DNA of 32,054 nt from Billgrantia desiderata (GTDB lineage: Bacteria > Pseudomonadota > Gammaproteobacteria > Pseudomonadales > Halomonadaceae), in assembly GCA_011742915.1 (NCBI GenBank), contig JAAQTN010000023.1, positions 1 through 32,054 on the forward strand, read 5' to 3'. Shown here in pieces: positions 21,750 through 30,466 of the stretch; the stretch's first letter is position 1, and every line of letters begins with the position of its first letter. Position numbers and translations under genes: made by a program. The notes below the pieces were generated by a model, which was not told the DNA's origin, made no database searches, and was given only the letters and a program-made list of their open reading frames with translations.

Positions 21750-22649
21750 TTATGGCTTACCCAGCCCAAGCCACTCCAACAACGACCTGGCGAACGCTTC
21801 CGGCTCTTCCAGTTGGGGCGTGTGGCCACTGCGCTCGAACAGCCGATAGGTAACGGGTGGCAGGCCAGGCAAGCGGGATTCCCAGAGCGTAGGCGGCACG
21901 ACATAATCATGGCGCCCCATCACTACCAGTACCGGCGCGGAGAGATCCTCCACACGCCAGTTGAACTCGTAGTCGACGAAGAAGTCACGAAAGGCCGTGA
22001 AAGCCTCGGTGTCGATCGGCACCCCATGCCAGAGAGGGGCGGCGTCGTAATGCAGGTCGTACCAGAAGCGTGGGCCTTCGGCCACATAGCGCGCGACGAA
22101 CGCTTCTCCCGGTGGCAGAGCGGCCAGCGCCTTCTCGTCGAGCAGGACCTGGCCGCGCGTCAGTGCCGCCTTGCGCTCGCTCGAGGCATGGGTTTGCCAA
22201 TAGCGATGCCCGGCTTCCAGTGTGCCCCGAACGTCACAGGGTGGTGTGCCGATGAGCACCAGATGGGACACCCTGTGGGGATATCGCTTGGCATACGCAA
22301 GGGCGACGTTGCCGTGATGGGAGTGCCCCACCAGCACGAACCGCTCGAGACCCAGCCGGCTGCGCATGGCCTCGATATCCTCGCAGTACGTCTCCAGGGT
22401 AATGGCCACCCGCCCCGTGTCGAGCTTGCCGGCGAAATGGCGAAGATCCACGAAGATCAGACGACACGATCCGTGCAAGCTCGCCGGGAAGGTGCGCGGA
22501 TAGTAGACGGCCGAACCCAGGATCAACAGTGGCAGGCCGCGACCCTTTTCGACATAGGAGAGCGCCGCTCCAGGCACCTCATGGGTACCGCCCCCGGAAG
22601 AGCGGAACCCAGGGCGCGGCCCGGAAGGCTGGCCAACCTCATTCGTCAT
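21750..22649 (-). CDS. Alpha/beta hydrolase
   Basis: The protein (299 residues from this start) has the alpha/beta hydrolase fold: LILGSAVYYPRTFP precedes the oxyanion region, the nucleophile elbow is LVGHSHHGN with the serine in G-H-S-H-H-G, the acid is probably in VMGRHDYVVPP, and the catalytic histidine is in ERSGHTPQLEEPEAFARSLL. It is close to proline iminopeptidase and haloalkane or lactone hydrolases; the substrate is unknown. The ATG at 22649 follows AGGGGATGAGCTC. The frame runs on to 22742 with a hydrophobic stretch that could be an N-terminal anchor, but that part overlaps the DUF899 remnant on the other strand and is probably not coding. Confidence 0.83.
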   Translation of the reverse strand: MTNEVGQPSGPRPGFRSSGGGTHEVPGAALSYVEKGRGLPLLILGSAVYYPRTFPASLHGSCRLIFVDLRHFAGKLDTGRVAITLETYCEDIEAMRSRLGLERFVLVGHSHHGNVALAYAKRYPHRVSHLVLIGTPPCDVRGTLEAGHRYWQTHASSERKAALTRGQVLLDEKALAALPPGEAFVARYVAEGPRFWYDLHYDAAPLWHGVPIDTEAFTAFRDFFVDYEFNWRVEDLSAPVLVVMGRHDYVVPPTLWESRLPGLPPVTYRLFERSGHTPQLEEPEAFARSLLEWLGLGKP

Positions 22650-22701
22650 GAGCTCATCCCCTGGCTGCGTATCGACGCTGGACGTAGTGAATGGCAGAAC
22701 C

Positions 22702-22869
22702 ATGCTCGCGGTGAGGATCAAATACGTCAACAAGTACAACACTGCCCACCTGTCGAACTACCGCGACACCAGCGGCGATATCTTCCACACCTATTCGGCC
22801 TACGGGCGCGGCGATGAACTCGTCGACGGTACCTACGGAACACGCCCGGCTTATAGCCACGACACACCG
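22702..22869 (+). pseudogene. Remnant of a DUF899 (thioredoxin-like) gene
   Basis: The plus-strand frame encodes YNTAHLSNYRDTSGDIFHTY, SAYGRGDELVDGTYGT, which matches the C-terminal signature of DUF899 proteins (Y-R-x-x-x-G-x-x-FHTYS-x-Y-x-RG-x-x-x-L-x-x-x-Y). Only this last part is present. The thioredoxin-like core that should precede it is missing, replaced by the hydrolase gene on the other strand, and the usual LDLTPKGR ending is lost. The frame continues to a stop at 22935, antisense to the AsnC-type gene, without recognisable sequence. I therefore call it a decayed fragment. Confidence 0.6.
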
Positions 22870-23382
22870 TCACTGACAGCGAGCGCGCCGCTTATCGAAA
22901 GCGTCCCTCGCCTCAGCGCCATTCAATGGAGGTAGGCGACGTGGAACCGGGGAGGATTGGATGATTGCCGTGTTAGTCGTTGCATAGGGAATGATCTCAT
23001 CGATCAACCGTTCCAAATGCTCGACCGATTCGAGATGAGCACGGGCAATGAAGCAATCGTCGCCCGTAATACGGTCGCACTCCGTGATCTCCGGCAGTTC
23101 CTGCAGCAAATCAACGACCCGTTGCAACTGTCCCGGTAGCGGTCGAATACGCAACCATGCTGCGAGTGACAAGCCCAATGCACGCGGACTGATCCTGGCG
23201 GTATAGCCCTCGATCACCCCCGCCTCCTCCAAGCGTTTGATCCGCTCAGAAACACTGGGCGGCGACAGACCAACGAGGCGTGCCAGCTCTGCAATACTGG
23301 TGCGCGCATCGATAACGAGCGCTTCCAGCAACTGCCGATCCGTTGCATCCGGCACACCATTTTCATATCGAAGGCGTTTCAT
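22870..23382 (-). CDS. Lrp/AsnC family transcriptional regulator
   Basis: The 170-residue protein has an AsnC-type HTH (DATDRQLLEALVIDARTSIA, then ELARLVGLSPPSVSERIKRL, residues 12-51) and an effector domain (GLSLAAWLRIRPLPGQLQRV, ITECDRITGDDCFIARAHLE). The C-terminal 25 residues are basic and not part of the usual domain. It is divergent from an EamA exporter with 102 bp between them, the standard arrangement for an amino-acid-sensing regulator of an exporter. It parallels the AsnC/MFS pair at 3788-5567. Confidence 0.88.
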   Translation of the reverse strand: MKRLRYENGVPDATDRQLLEALVIDARTSIAELARLVGLSPPSVSERIKRLEEAGVIEGYTARISPRALGLSLAAWLRIRPLPGQLQRVVDLLQELPEITECDRITGDDCFIARAHLESVEHLERLIDEIIPYATTNTAIIQSSPVPRRLPPLNGAEARDAFDKRRARCQ

Positions 23383-23484
23383 GGATTTTACCTTCCAATT
23401 TCCATTTATCAGGTGAAAACGTCCTTATTTAACACATGCCATTACCGCTTCCTTTCTTCACATAATAAGAAAAAAGGAGCTGTC

Positions 23485-24363
23485 ATGCCTCCGCCGAATG
23501 CCACTCTCAATCGGGTTGCCGAGGTTGTCCCACCCCATGTCTGGTTCGGGGTGAGCGCCGTATTCCATTATCTTGGCCCCGCCTTCGCCGTACTGCTCTT
23601 CCCTGCCGTCGGCGTACTCGGCGTGGCCTGGTTCCGGATCGCGACGGCCGCCCTGTTCTTCGCTCCCATCACCCGGCCGTGGCGAACAATCCGAAAGGCC
23701 GATCCCCGGACGAGGTGGCTGCTACTGGGGCTCGGCGCCTGCCTGGCGATAATGAACACTTCGTTTTATCTCGCTCTCGACCGTCTGCCGATGAGCTTGG
23801 TGGCAGCCATGGAGTTCGTCGGCACCATCGCCGTCTCCCTCTATGGCCTGCGCACATGCCGCAACCTTCTGGCACTAAGCCTGGCAGTATTGGGCGTCTT
23901 GCTACTGGTCGACTTGAGATGGTCCTCCGATCCTTTGGGCCTGTTCTGGGCCACCCTGAATGGGGCTCTCTTCGTTGTCTATTTAGTGCTTGGACACAAG
24001 GCGGCCAGGGAAGGCGCCAGTGGCGGCGTCGAACGTCTGGGAGCAGCCATGGCGATTGCTTTCTTCATTCTCGTGCCAATCGGACTTGTCGAAGCAGCCA
24101 AAGCCTTCGGCGTAATTGAGCTGGTGTTGGCGGGTATCGCCGTGGGTATATGCTCCTCCGTCATCCCCTACGTCTCCGACCAACTCGCCATGTCTCGTTT
24201 GCCGCGAGCGACTTTTGCCCTCTATCTCGCCATCCTGCCAGCAACAGCCACCGTTATTGCGGCGATCATGCTCGCTCAGATCCCGACCCGACAGGATCTC
24301 GCCGGCATCGCGCTGGTCATGGCTGGCGTGGCCCTGCATATGCCTGCCAAAGCATCAGGTTGA
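23485..24363 (+). CDS. EamA/RhtA-like exporter
   Basis: The protein (292 residues from this start) has ten probable membrane segments in two EamA repeats. FHYLGPAFAVLLFPAVGVLG, VAWFRIATAALFFAPITRPW and LDRLPMSLVAAMEFVGTIAV give the pattern of RhtA, the threonine/homoserine exporter, to which it is closer than the EamA protein at 9491. AAAGGAG six bases before the ATG at 23485 sets the start; the frame is open to 23413 but without conserved sequence. The divergent AsnC-type regulator suggests induction by an amino acid. Confidence 0.87.
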   Translation: MPPPNATLNRVAEVVPPHVWFGVSAVFHYLGPAFAVLLFPAVGVLGVAWFRIATAALFFAPITRPWRTIRKADPRTRWLLLGLGACLAIMNTSFYLALDRLPMSLVAAMEFVGTIAVSLYGLRTCRNLLALSLAVLGVLLLVDLRWSSDPLGLFWATLNGALFVVYLVLGHKAAREGASGGVERLGAAMAIAFFILVPIGLVEAAKAFGVIELVLAGIAVGICSSVIPYVSDQLAMSRLPRATFALYLAILPATATVIAAIMLAQIPTRQDLAGIALVMAGVALHMPAKASG

Positions 24364-24371
24364 CCGAAGCA

Positions 24372-25217
24372 TTACCCATAACGCCGCCGCACATGGTCGC
24401 GATAGCCTCCCGGCGTCAGGCCGGTCACGGCCTTGAAGTCGTGGATGAAGTGGGCCTGGTCGAAGTAGCCGGCGGCAAAGGCGGTATCGGTCAGCGAGGC
24501 CCTCGCCCCGCCCTGCTTGATCAGCTCGCGGCTGCGGGCGACGCGCAGCAGCCGGGCATAGCGCTTGGGTGAGAGCCCCACATGGCGCTGAAACAGCCGC
24601 TCCAGGTGGCGCTGGCCGAAGGGCAGCTCAGCCACCAGCGTGGCGACACTGGTCTGGCCTTGGTGGCGCTCGAGCCAGTCGAGGGATGCCGTCAGGGCCG
24701 GCACCTGTGGCGCGGCGTACCGCCGCAGCCGCTGGAGTAGATAGCCCTCCAGCAGCGCAATGCGCCCCGCCGGATCGGGCGTCTCGAGCAGCCGCTCGTG
24801 CAGCGCCTCGAGTTCGAGCCGGCGCAGGGCCTCGCCCGGCGTCAGCCCCCCACCGGCCAAGACCGCCAGGGATTCGCCCAGGAACGGCAATGCCATGCCC
24901 GGCAGGAAGCGTACGCCCAGCAGCTCGAGCTGGCTCCCCACCGTCAGTCGCGCCGTGCGCCGCTTGGGTCCATCGACCCAGCAGGCGCCGTGCAGCCGCT
25001 CACCGTCGCGCTCCAGCGCGTCACCGAAGTTGAACAGCAGACCCGCGGCGCCATCCGGGTGCATCAGCTCGATGCCGGCCGGCTCGCTGCCCCCTTGCGC
25101 CTGCCTTTGCGCCTGCCAATAGCACTGCACGTAGGCACGCAGCGCGGCACTGGGCGTGAAGTACCGCAACACGAGGCCGGTGCCACCTGGCGGGTACAGC
25201 TGGAAAGCGGCGCTCAT
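24372..25217 (-). CDS. AraC family transcriptional regulator
   Basis: The 281-residue protein has an N-terminal DUF6597-like sensor part (LRYFTPSAALRAYVQCYWQA, then GAAGLLFNFGDALERDGERL and GVRFLPGMALPFLGESLAVL) and a C-terminal double HTH (LPFGQRHLERLFQRHVGLSP, KRYARLLRVARS, TAFAAGYFDQAHFIHDFKAV, TGLTPGGYR). The second HTH is well conserved, as usual in AraC proteins. It is divergent from the type II NADH dehydrogenase gene at 25326, its likely target. The effector is unknown. Confidence 0.88.
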   Translation of the reverse strand: MSAAFQLYPPGGTGLVLRYFTPSAALRAYVQCYWQAQRQAQGGSEPAGIELMHPDGAAGLLFNFGDALERDGERLHGACWVDGPKRRTARLTVGSQLELLGVRFLPGMALPFLGESLAVLAGGGLTPGEALRRLELEALHERLLETPDPAGRIALLEGYLLQRLRRYAAPQVPALTASLDWLERHQGQTSVATLVAELPFGQRHLERLFQRHVGLSPKRYARLLRVARSRELIKQGGARASLTDTAFAAGYFDQAHFIHDFKAVTGLTPGGYRDHVRRRYG

Positions 25218-25325
25218 GTTGGGAGCCCTTCAGTGCATAGAAAAAAGTACAACGATTCTCAAATTCCGGCGGTACAGTAGAAGCACGCTTTTCTCAATTA
25301 CACATTCATATTAACGGAGCCTTAC

Positions 25326-26624
25326 ATGGAAGGAAGACGAATCCTGGTGGTCGGCGGCGGCGCCGGCGGGCTTGAGCTGGTCACCCGCCTCGGCCGCCGT
25401 CTGGGACGACGCGGCAAGGCGGAGATCACGCTGATCGACCGCAACCCCACCCACATATGGAAGCCGCTGCTGCATGAGGTCGCCACCGGTGCGCTAGATT
25501 CCAGCATCGATGAGATCTCCTATCAGAGCCATGCCCAGCTGAACGGCTACCGCTTCCAGCGCGGCACCCTCGAAGGGCTCGACCGCGACGCTCGCCAACT
25601 GCGCCTGGCCCCGGTGCTCGATGAACACGGCGAGGAAGTGTTGCCGCCCCGCAGCCTCGAATACGACCTGCTGGTGTTGGCACTCGGCAGCGTGAGCAAC
25701 GATTTCGGCACCCCCGGCGTCGCCGATCACTGTCATTTCCTCGACAGTCCGGCCCAGGCCGAGGCCTTCCGGCGCGACATGCTCAATACCTTCCTGCGCT
25801 ACAGCGACCCCGAGCGGCGAGAGCATCCGCACCTCACGGTGGGCATCGTCGGCGCCGGCGCCACCGGCGTGGAGCTGGCGGCGGAGCTCTACGACGCCTC
25901 GCGCATGCTGCACAGCTACGGATTCACCGAGATGGACAGCCGCCACCTGGAGGTTCACCTGATCGAAGCGGCGCCGGACGTGCTGCCAGCCCTGCCCGAG
26001 CGCATTCGCAGCGCCGTGCGTACCGAGCTGGAACGCCTCGGTGTGAAGGTGCACACCAGCACCCGGGTGGTCTGCGTGGAGGAGAGCGCCATCGTCACCG
26101 CCGACGAGGAGCGCATCGAAACCGACCTCAACGTCTGGGCCGCCGGGATCAAGGCACCCAACGTGCTGCGCGAACTGGGGCTGAGCCTGGATCGTAATCA
26201 GCGCATCCAGGTGGAGCCGACCCTGCAAAGCGTCGACGACCCCAACATCTTCGTGCTCGGCGACTGCGCCAGCTGCCCCCAGCCGGACGGCAGCGTGGTA
26301 CCGCCACGAGCGCAGGCCGCCCACCAGCAGGCCCAGCGGCTGTACAAGAACCTGCTCGCCCGGCTCGAGAACGGCACCCTCAAGCCGTTCCGCTATCGCG
26401 ACCGCGGCTCGCTCATCTCGCTGGCCCACTTCGAGGCCATCGGCAGCCTGATGCGCGGCGCCTCGGCGCGCAGCCTGTTCATCGAGGGGCGCCTGGCCAA
26501 GTTCTTCTACGCCTCGCTCTACCGCATGCACCAGCGCGCCATCCACGGCACGGCCAAGACGGCGCTGATTCTGCTCTCGGACGGGCTCAACCGCTTCATC
26601 CGCCCGCGCATGAAGCTGCACTGA
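25326..26624 (+). CDS. ndh: Type II NADH dehydrogenase (NDH-2)
   Basis: The 432-residue flavoprotein has an N-terminal FAD motif (ILVVGGGAGGLELVTRLGRR, residues 6-25), a second Rossmann motif for NADH (TVGIVGAGATGVELAAELYD, near residue 180), and the FAD-binding FVLGDCAS with the following PPRAQAAHQQA quinone-site segment. The C-terminal part (FFYASLYRMHQRAIHGTAKT) fits the amphipathic membrane-anchoring region of NDH-2. It passes electrons from NADH to quinone without pumping protons, on the inner face of the membrane. GGAG six bases before the ATG sets the start. The divergent AraC gene suggests specific control. The AhpD-like gene follows after 74 bp. Confidence 0.9.
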   Translation: MEGRRILVVGGGAGGLELVTRLGRRLGRRGKAEITLIDRNPTHIWKPLLHEVATGALDSSIDEISYQSHAQLNGYRFQRGTLEGLDRDARQLRLAPVLDEHGEEVLPPRSLEYDLLVLALGSVSNDFGTPGVADHCHFLDSPAQAEAFRRDMLNTFLRYSDPERREHPHLTVGIVGAGATGVELAAELYDASRMLHSYGFTEMDSRHLEVHLIEAAPDVLPALPERIRSAVRTELERLGVKVHTSTRVVCVEESAIVTADEERIETDLNVWAAGIKAPNVLRELGLSLDRNQRIQVEPTLQSVDDPNIFVLGDCASCPQPDGSVVPPRAQAAHQQAQRLYKNLLARLENGTLKPFRYRDRGSLISLAHFEAIGSLMRGASARSLFIEGRLAKFFYASLYRMHQRAIHGTAKTALILLSDGLNRFIRPRMKLH

Positions 26625-26698
26625 GGTCGAAAATCTACAATCGAGGCGATAAGCGCCGCGCTAGGGTGGGGCTTCCAAGTTCTTTCGGAGCCCCACCC

Positions 26699-27157
26699 AT
26701 GCGCATGAACTACTTCTCCGCCAGCCCCGCCGGCCTCAAGGCCATGCTGGATCTGCAGCAACACGTTCACCAGGCGGCGGAAGCGGGTGAGCTTGGCGAT
26801 GGCCTGCTGGCGCTGGTCTATACCCGCGTCTCGCAGATCAACGGCTGCGCCTATTGCATCGACATGCATACCAAGGACGCACGCAAGGCCGGTGAAACCG
26901 AGCAGCGGCTGTATGCCCTGAACGCCTGGCGCGAGACGCCCTTTTATACCCCGCGCGAGCGCGCCGCCCTGGCCTGGGCCGAGGCCAATACCCTGATCGC
27001 CGGAAACGGCATCGACGAGGCCCTGTACGAGGCCACCCGCGAGCACTTCTCCGAGAAGGGCATGGCCGACCTCACCCTGGCGGTCTGTACCATCAACGCC
27101 TGGAACCGGCTGGCGATCAGCTTTGCCGCCGATGTGGGAAGTCATCAGCCCAGCTGA
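26699..27157 (+). CDS. AhpD-like carboxymuconolactone decarboxylase family protein
   Basis: The 152-residue protein has the AhpD core LVYTRVSQINGCAYCIDMHT with the CxxC pair and the downstream histidine, then ARKAGETEQRLYALNAWRET and FYTPRERAALAWAEA, all typical of this family. It would reduce peroxides through the cysteine pair. GGAG ten bases before the ATG at 26699 supports this start; a second ATG six bases later is also possible. It may be cotranscribed with the NDH-2 gene. The GlxA-type regulator gene converges on it. Confidence 0.88.
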   Translation: MRMNYFSASPAGLKAMLDLQQHVHQAAEAGELGDGLLALVYTRVSQINGCAYCIDMHTKDARKAGETEQRLYALNAWRETPFYTPRERAALAWAEANTLIAGNGIDEALYEATREHFSEKGMADLTLAVCTINAWNRLAISFAADVGSHQPS

Positions 27158-27188
27158 GCGGCCCAGTTGAGCGATTCACCGTTCCCCA

Positions 27189-28205
27189 TCACCCTGACAG
27201 CGCCTTGCGCAGTCCGCCAAAGCGGCGCCGGTACTGAGCCGGCGTCAGCCCCACCTTGCGCCGAAACAACCGCCCGAAGAAGGCGCCATCCTCGTAGCCC
27301 ACCGCCTCGGCAATGGCATCCACGGGCGTGGTCTCGGTCTCCAGCATCTGCTTGGCCTCTTCCAGGCGCAGGGTGTGCACGTATTCCATCGGCGTCAGGC
27401 CGGTGGCCTTCCTGAAACGGCGGTGGAAGCTGCGCTCACTCAGCCCGGAAACCTCGATCAGCGAGGCCACTGGCGAGGGCTCATCGTAGTGTTCCGCAAC
27501 CCACGTCTGACAGCGGGCGATAACGGCATCCTCGGCTTGGCGGGTGCGGGCGAGCATGGCAAAGGGAAGCTGGCCGGCGGCATGCCAATCGATCAGGAAC
27601 AGCTTGGCGAGGTGCATCGCCTCATCGACACTCGCCAAGCGGGCGACGAGATAGAGCGCCAGATCGCTCCAGGAGGTGCCGCCCCCGGCCATGACCAGGC
27701 GGCTGCCGATGCCGCCGATCACCAGGGCGCGATGCGGATGCACTCGCACGTCCGGATAGCGCCCCAGCACGTCGCAGTAGGCCCAGTGGGTGGTGGCATC
27801 CTCGCCCCGCAGCAGCCCCGACTCAGCCAGCAGCAGGGCGCCCGAGCAGGCGGTCGCCAGTATGGCCCCTTCGGCATGGCAGCGCTTGAGCCATGCGACT
27901 TCCTCGCTGTAACGCCCCTCGATCACCGCTTCGGGCGGCAGCGCGATCTCGGGGATGCACACCACATCGGGCACCCAATCCAGACCGGCATCGGGAACGA
28001 CGCGCACGCCGTTGGCGACGGTCATTTCACGCGTACCGCTGCGCGCCACCACCCTGGGCATGAACAGCGACTCGCCGGCCTTGCCCTCGATCAGAGCGGG
28101 CCAGTCGCGTCCCGCCGAGGCGAAGACATCGTAAATCCCATACAGGGTGGAAGCCGCCACTTCGGGAATCGCCAGCAGCGCGATGGTGGGTTTGTGCATC
28201 GACAT
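27189..28205 (-). CDS. GlxA-type transcriptional regulator (DJ-1/PfpI plus AraC HTH)
   Basis: The 338-residue protein joins an N-terminal DJ-1/PfpI domain (TIALLAIPEVAASTLYGIYD, then ILATACSGALLLAESGLLRG with Cys120 at the nucleophile elbow) to a C-terminal AraC double HTH (LIEVSGLSERSFHRRFRKAT, GLTPMEYVHTLRLEEAKQML, IAEAVGYEDGAFFGRLFRRK). This is the GlxA/ArgR-type architecture, known for regulators of amine and amino acid catabolism such as carnitine, glycine betaine or arginine use. It is divergent from the methyltransferase gene at 28329, which is the probable target. Confidence 0.9.
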   Translation of the reverse strand: MSMHKPTIALLAIPEVAASTLYGIYDVFASAGRDWPALIEGKAGESLFMPRVVARSGTREMTVANGVRVVPDAGLDWVPDVVCIPEIALPPEAVIEGRYSEEVAWLKRCHAEGAILATACSGALLLAESGLLRGEDATTHWAYCDVLGRYPDVRVHPHRALVIGGIGSRLVMAGGGTSWSDLALYLVARLASVDEAMHLAKLFLIDWHAAGQLPFAMLARTRQAEDAVIARCQTWVAEHYDEPSPVASLIEVSGLSERSFHRRFRKATGLTPMEYVHTLRLEEAKQMLETETTPVDAIAEAVGYEDGAFFGRLFRRKVGLTPAQYRRRFGGLRKALSG

Positions 28206-28328
28206 GGCGGAAACCGCCGGTTTTTGTCCGTAGGGACTTCAGTGTAACCCAACCGTGAGCGCCACAATGGGTTCTCCGCAATACCCAACGAAGCCCTAAC
28301 GAAGTCCAACAACAACCTGGAGACCCCC

Positions 28329-29432
28329 ATGACAGCCCAAGCACAATCCCAAACCGACGCGCCCGCCGCTATCGACGCCACCCGCGTCGCCGGCTTCGAG
28401 AGCCGCTTCGTCACCGCGCTCAACGAAGCCGCCATGCTGCAGCTGATCTCGCTGGCCCATCGCAGCGGCCTGCTCGCCCAATTGTCCGACGGCGAGCCGG
28501 TGACCAGCAGCGAGCTTGCCGCCAAGACCGAGCTCAATGAGCGCTACGTACGCGAGTGGCTGGGCGGCGCCACGGTCGCCGCTCTGGTCGAGCACGACCC
28601 GCAGGCCATGACCTATCGCCTGCCGCTCGAGCACGCCGCCCTGCTGACCGACAGGGGCGAAGCCAATCTCGCCGTATTCGCCCAGTACCTGCCCTTGATG
28701 GGCCAGGTGGAGGACGACGTGCTGGAATGCTTTCGTCACGGCGGCGGCGTGCCCTACACCCGCTACACCCGTTTCCACGAGGTCATGGCCGAGGATAGCG
28801 GCCAGACCGTGCTGCCCGTGCTGTTCGACGCCATTTTGCCGCTGGCGCCGGAACTCCCGGCAAGACTGGAGCAGGGCATCGACGTGCTCGATCTCGGCTG
28901 CGGTCGTGGCCTGGCGCTGATGAAACTCGCCGAACGCTTCCCCGCCAGCCGCTTCGTCGGTTACGACCTCTCCCGGGAGGCCATCGGTTGGGCGACGCAG
29001 CGTGCCGCACGGCGGGGGCTCGGCAACCTGCGCTTCGAGGAGCGCGATCTCAGCGACTTCGACCTTACCGCGCCGGCCCAGCGCTACGATCTGGTCACGA
29101 CCTTCGATGCCATTCACGACCAGGCCCACCCGCTGAATCTGCTCAAGGGAGTTCGTCGCACCCTGCGTCAGGATGGTGTCTACCTGGCCCAGGACATTCA
29201 CGCCTCGAGCCATCACCACGGCGACCGCGAGCACCCGATGGGGACGCTGCTCTATACCCTGTCGATTATGCACTGCATGAGTGTCTCCCTCGCCCAGGGC
29301 GGCGAGGGGCTGGGTACCATGTGGGGCCAGGAGAAGGCGCGGGAATATTTCGGCAAGGCCGGCTTCGGCAGCATTGAGGTTCACCAGCTGCCCCACGACA
29401 TCCAGAACGACTACTGGGTGCTCAGGCCATGA
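28329..29432 (+). CDS. Class I SAM-dependent methyltransferase with winged-helix N-domain
   Basis: The 367-residue protein has an N-terminal winged-helix domain (LNEAAMLQLISLAHRSGLLA, then SSELAAKTELNERYVREWLG) and a Rossmann methyltransferase domain with motif I VLDLGCGRGLALMKLAERFP (DLGCGRG at 188-194), FVGYDLS, and TTFDAIHDQAHPLNLLKGVR. The architecture is common in bacterial small-molecule or transcription-associated methyltransferases; the substrate is not evident. GGAG before the ATG sets the start. It is divergent from the GlxA-type regulator and convergent with the PhzF gene. Confidence 0.87.
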   Translation: MTAQAQSQTDAPAAIDATRVAGFESRFVTALNEAAMLQLISLAHRSGLLAQLSDGEPVTSSELAAKTELNERYVREWLGGATVAALVEHDPQAMTYRLPLEHAALLTDRGEANLAVFAQYLPLMGQVEDDVLECFRHGGGVPYTRYTRFHEVMAEDSGQTVLPVLFDAILPLAPELPARLEQGIDVLDLGCGRGLALMKLAERFPASRFVGYDLSREAIGWATQRAARRGLGNLRFEERDLSDFDLTAPAQRYDLVTTFDAIHDQAHPLNLLKGVRRTLRQDGVYLAQDIHASSHHHGDREHPMGTLLYTLSIMHCMSVSLAQGGEGLGTMWGQEKAREYFGKAGFGSIEVHQLPHDIQNDYWVLRP

Positions 29433-29458
29433 GCCGACCGTCGACGATCAGGCTCGGC

Positions 29459-30298
29459 TCAGGCTTCCAGACTCACCGCCTGCCCGGTCACCACGATGCC
29501 GCCTGACAGGGGGATGTCCACCTGCAGGCGGCTGGGGCGGCCCATCGTCTCGCCCTGAATGATGATCAGCTGAGCGGGCGCCTGGAGCAGGCCGGCATCG
29601 CGCAGGTAGCCGCCCAGTGCCGCGGCCGCCGCACCGGTGGCGGGGTCTTCCACCACGCCGCCCACCGGGAACGGGTCGCGGGCGTGGAACCGCTCTGCAC
29701 TCTCGCGCCACACCAGTTGCAGCGTGGTCAGGCCCTCGCGCAGCATCAGCGCCTTGAGCCCTTCGAAGTCATACTCGAGCCGTTCGAGGCGTGCCCGCTC
29801 CTTGCACGCCAGCACCAGGTGCCAGGCCCCGGCGTAGGCCCGCGCGGGGGGTATCTCGAGATCGAGCTCCTCGGCCTGCCAGCCAAGCAGCTCGCGCACC
29901 TCCTCGACCAGCTCGGGCTCGGCGGGGCGAAACTCCGGCGTCACCGACACCAGCGAGGCCTGCCACTCCCCTTCCACCTGGTTGACCGTGACCATCACCT
30001 CACCCACCGCCGTATCCAGCATGTAGCTACCCGCCCCGCTCAGCCGGCCCATCTGCACACCGCCGGCCACCGTGGCATGGCCGCAAAAGCTCACCTCCGC
30101 TTCGGGGCTGTAGTAGCGCACCGTGCGCCGCTCCCCCTCGGCCGGGGCAATGAAAGCGGTTTCGGAATAGCCCACCTCGGCGGCGATACGCTGCATCTCC
30201 GCCGGTTCGGGCAGTGCATCACCCAGCCACACCCCGGCGGGGTTGCCGCCGCTCGGGTCATCGGTAAAGGCCGCAAGGCGATAGAGAGTGCCGCTCAT
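29459..30298 (-). CDS. PhzF family isomerase/epimerase-like protein
   Basis: The 279-residue protein has the PhzF signatures: YRLAAFTDDPSGGNPAGVWL at the start, IAAEVGYSETAFI with the catalytic Glu46, SFCGHATVAGG (71-80), and VVEDPATGAAAAALGGYLRD near the end. PhzF isomerises dihydro-3-hydroxyanthranilate in phenazine synthesis, but no other phenazine gene is present here, so this is one of the many family members with another, unassigned substrate. GAGGAG six bases before the ATG at 30298 sets the start; the frame is open to 30346 without conserved sequence. Confidence 0.88.
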   Translation of the reverse strand: MSGTLYRLAAFTDDPSGGNPAGVWLGDALPEPAEMQRIAAEVGYSETAFIAPAEGERRTVRYYSPEAEVSFCGHATVAGGVQMGRLSGAGSYMLDTAVGEVMVTVNQVEGEWQASLVSVTPEFRPAEPELVEEVRELLGWQAEELDLEIPPARAYAGAWHLVLACKERARLERLEYDFEGLKALMLREGLTTLQLVWRESAERFHARDPFPVGGVVEDPATGAAAAALGGYLRDAGLLQAPAQLIIIQGETMGRPSRLQVDIPLSGGIVVTGQAVSLEA

Positions 30299-30390
30299 GG
30301 AAAGCTCCTCATCACGAAAGCTCCTCGGGGGTGGAAAGGTGCCCAAATAGTGGGGGCCGTTGGAAAGGATAGAACAGGCAGCACGATGGC

Positions 30391-30407
30391 GAAGCGACTA
30401 TGTTTAA
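30391..30407 (+). promoter_or_regulatory. Conserved motif before a VOC gene, copy 2
   Basis: GAAGCGACTATGTTTAA lies 59 bp before the VOC start at 30467 and matches the motif at 13188-13204 (15 of 17 positions). TATGTT may be a -10 element. Confidence 0.35.
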
Positions 30408-30466
30408 GCCTTTCGCAACCGGCATGCGCAGCACTTACCACACACAACAAAGCACCCGAGGCGATC

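Noticed and set aside
21558..22817. 419-codon plus-strand frame
   Set aside because: It is antisense to the PadR and hydrolase genes, and its translation has no family pattern.
25494..26621. 375-codon minus-strand frame
   Set aside because: It lies entirely opposite the clear NDH-2 gene and is low-complexity in Ala, Gly, Val and His.
29431..29455. Terminator between the methyltransferase and phzF genes
   Set aside because: GAGCC/GGCTC gives only a 5-bp stem with a long loop and no T tract, too weak to call.
29459..30298. Phenazine biosynthesis
   Set aside because: Only a PhzF-family protein is present; no phzABDEG genes lie in the window, and the family is mostly unrelated to phenazines.
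29684..30466. N-terminal extension of the VOC gene at 30467
   Set aside because: The open frame is antisense to phzF and shows no VOC or other domain.
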